In this document: in pieces, positions 63,181 to 64,000 of the stretch
Layout of the letters: each line of letters begins with the position of its first letter
Position numbering within the stretch: the stretch's first letter is position 1
DNA from: Oligoflexales bacterium
GTDB taxonomy: Bacteria; Bdellovibrionota_B; Oligoflexia; Oligoflexales; JALZUQ01
Direction of reading: 5' to 3'
DNA length: 64,000 nucleotides
Assembly (NCBI GenBank): GCA_023301465.1
Contig: JALZUQ010000001.1
Span: forward strand, 1-64,000
Program-made: the position numbers and the translations under genes
Notes under the pieces: model-generated
Database searches by the model: none
What the model was told of the DNA's origin: nothing
Seen by the model: the letters and a program-made list of their open reading frames with translations, nothing else

Positions 63181-63540
63181 CTACCTTCTGTAAGGCGCGG
63201 AAAAAGCTCCCGAATAATCATCTTGATCGGCTGGTTCTTTTAAAAGAACCTTATGATGCTTTAAGATTGATCTGTTAATTATTTCAAACTCAACTTTTAC
63301 AAGCCCTTTCTTTGAAGCCCCTACAATCCAACCTTCAGCAACAAGTGCTTTATTCCCTTTTTTTCTTGGATCAATAACAATAACTGTGTCGTTTATTGTA
63401 AAGTCTTTTAGGCTTACAAGACACGTGTCTTTTACCTTATCGCAACTTACAACAGAACTTGCTGTTAATGTTTGAGGGGATAAAAAGAAAACCCCAGACA
63501 CCACTGAAACTAAAAACCAGAAACCATTCAACTTTCGCAT
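63181..63540 (-). CDS. Small secreted protein of unknown function
   Basis: A 119-residue protein with a clear signal peptide (about 1-27, ending LTA) and two cysteines soon after (SCDKVKDTC). The mature part of about 90 residues is rich in Val, Lys and Asp (VSLKDFTINDTVIVIDPRKKG), suggesting a small beta-rich domain. GGAG lies before the ATG. It is followed by its own terminator. I do not recognise a family. Confidence 0.65.
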   Translation of the reverse strand: MRKLNGFWFLVSVVSGVFFLSPQTLTASSVVSCDKVKDTCLVSLKDFTINDTVIVIDPRKKGNKALVAEGWIVGASKKGLVKVEFEIINRSILKHHKVLLKEPADQDDYSGAFSAPYRR

Positions 63541-63703
63541 AATAACACTCCATACAGTTCAACAGATATAGTTGTGCAATCAGACACCCAAATTTAATCC
63601 AATAAATACAGTTTCTTACGCTGATCTAACTGTTTTAATGGTTGCCGACTGAAAAAAAATTCGACACTCTCTATTTGCAACGAAAACAGCTAGTGGATAC
63701 CCC
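63541..63703. other. 163-bp divergent intergenic region
   Basis: Separates the small secreted-protein gene and gcvT, so it must hold both promoters. I looked for a tandem glycine riboswitch, common before gcvT, and do not see one. GTGGA before the gcvT ATG is the likely ribosome-binding site. Confidence 0.4.
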
Positions 63704-64000
63704 ATGCAAACAACAGTCATTGAGCCTTTTTATCCAAAACTAAAAACAAAACTTGTTGATTTTGCTGGCTGGAAAATGCCGGTTTGGTTTACAAGCACCC
63801 TTGATGAACACAAGTTCGTTAGAAGCTCTTGTGGCGTATTCGATGTTTCTCATATGGGTCGAATTATTTTATCTGGTAGTAACGTAGTCGATTTTTTGGA
63901 AAACTTACTGCCGAGCAATATTTCTGAAATAAATATAGGAGCCAGTAAATATACGGCTTTGCTAAATAAAAGCGGCGGTATCATTGATGATCTGATTATT
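63704..64000 (+). CDS. gcvT: Glycine cleavage system T protein (partial, 3' end beyond window)
   Basis: The first 99 codons of aminomethyltransferase, running off the window end. FYPKLKTKLVDFAGWKMPVWF, EHKFVRSSCGVFDVSHMGR and NKSGGIIDDLI are the N-terminal GcvT signature with folate-site residues. It transfers the aminomethyl carbon to tetrahydrofolate in the glycine cleavage system. The E3 (lpd) encoded at 8953 may serve this complex too. Confidence 0.93.
   Translation, partial: MQTTVIEPFYPKLKTKLVDFAGWKMPVWFTSTLDEHKFVRSSCGVFDVSHMGRIILSGSNVVDFLENLLPSNISEINIGASKYTALLNKSGGIIDDLII

Noticed and set aside
63541-63703. Glycine riboswitch in front of gcvT
   Set aside because: No tandem aptamer-like pairing or conserved riboswitch sequence could be seen, and the region is short.
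1-64000. CRISPR array, insertion sequence or prophage
   Set aside because: No regularly spaced direct repeats, no transposase or integrase, and no phage structural genes. The T5 A1-like gene stands alone among housekeeping genes.

Overview
The window reads as a compact chromosomal segment of a Gram-negative bacterium, roughly 40% GC by eye. Lipoprotein signals (plus lgt), an O-antigen-ligase-like protein, SurA-like periplasmic isomerases, HtpX, bactofilin, PilZ and DksA proteins point to a proteobacterium-like cell. The mix (GldA/F/G-type ABC operon, many secreted proteins without named families, several TTG/GTG starts, low GC) is most reminiscent of Bdellovibrionota (Bdellovibrio-like predators). 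That placement is an inference. Most of the window is core housekeeping DNA. I saw no insertion sequence, prophage block or CRISPR array.

Layout. 1-6 kb: a tRNA-like 3' end, a DEAD-box helicase with an RGG tail, a DUF2799-type lipoprotein, and an M48 protease-mtnB-mtnA operon (methionine salvage). 6-11.6 kb: a 2-oxoglutarate dehydrogenase operon in the order sucB-lpd-sucA. 11.7-15 kb: lipoprotein, bactofilin, an empty 580-bp stretch with a structured inverted repeat, a DUF1304 protein, and a secreted HExxH protein whose signal peptide is out of frame across a run of eight C. 15-20 kb: asnS-rplM-rpsI, a GDPD, and dksA(H1-tail)-pseudopilin-ribD. 21-24 kb: mutS and tRNA-His. 24-30.5 kb: a four-gene GldA/GldF/GldG/DUF4340 ABC operon, lgt, gpsA. 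30.5-39.7 kb: mfd, two parvulin-type isomerases, and between them a secreted pair: a HAD-like phosphatase and an 807-residue metallophosphoesterase resembling phage T5 A1.

39.7-45 kb: a five-gene minus-strand operon (O-antigen ligase-like, thioesterase, HAD, Ste24-type protease, MBL hydrolase) and a LexA-type repressor with two copies of a near-palindromic operator. 45-50 kb: tRNA-fMet, a glycosyltransferase-like gene, and a TPR-like membrane protein-prmA-rsmE-HAMP operon. 50-55.6 kb: PilZ protein with a ribosome-binding site inside a hairpin, exoIII, a two-component pair, an RdgC-like fragment, Smr, htpX. 55.7-64 kb: mdh plus lipoprotein, a CxxC membrane protein, a degenerate metallo-beta-lactamase/beta-CASP-like protein, ftsK, a GT4 glycosyltransferase, a small secreted protein, and the first third of gcvT.

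The strongest candidate for something undescribed is the secreted HAD plus A1-like metallophosphoesterase pair at 34982-38632. In a predatory bacterium it could act on prey nucleic acid, as T5 A1 is needed for host DNA breakdown. Runners-up are the DksA fused to a histone H1-like lysine tail, the homopolymer-switched secreted metalloprotease, and the LexA-like operator followed by a hairpin transcript candidate.
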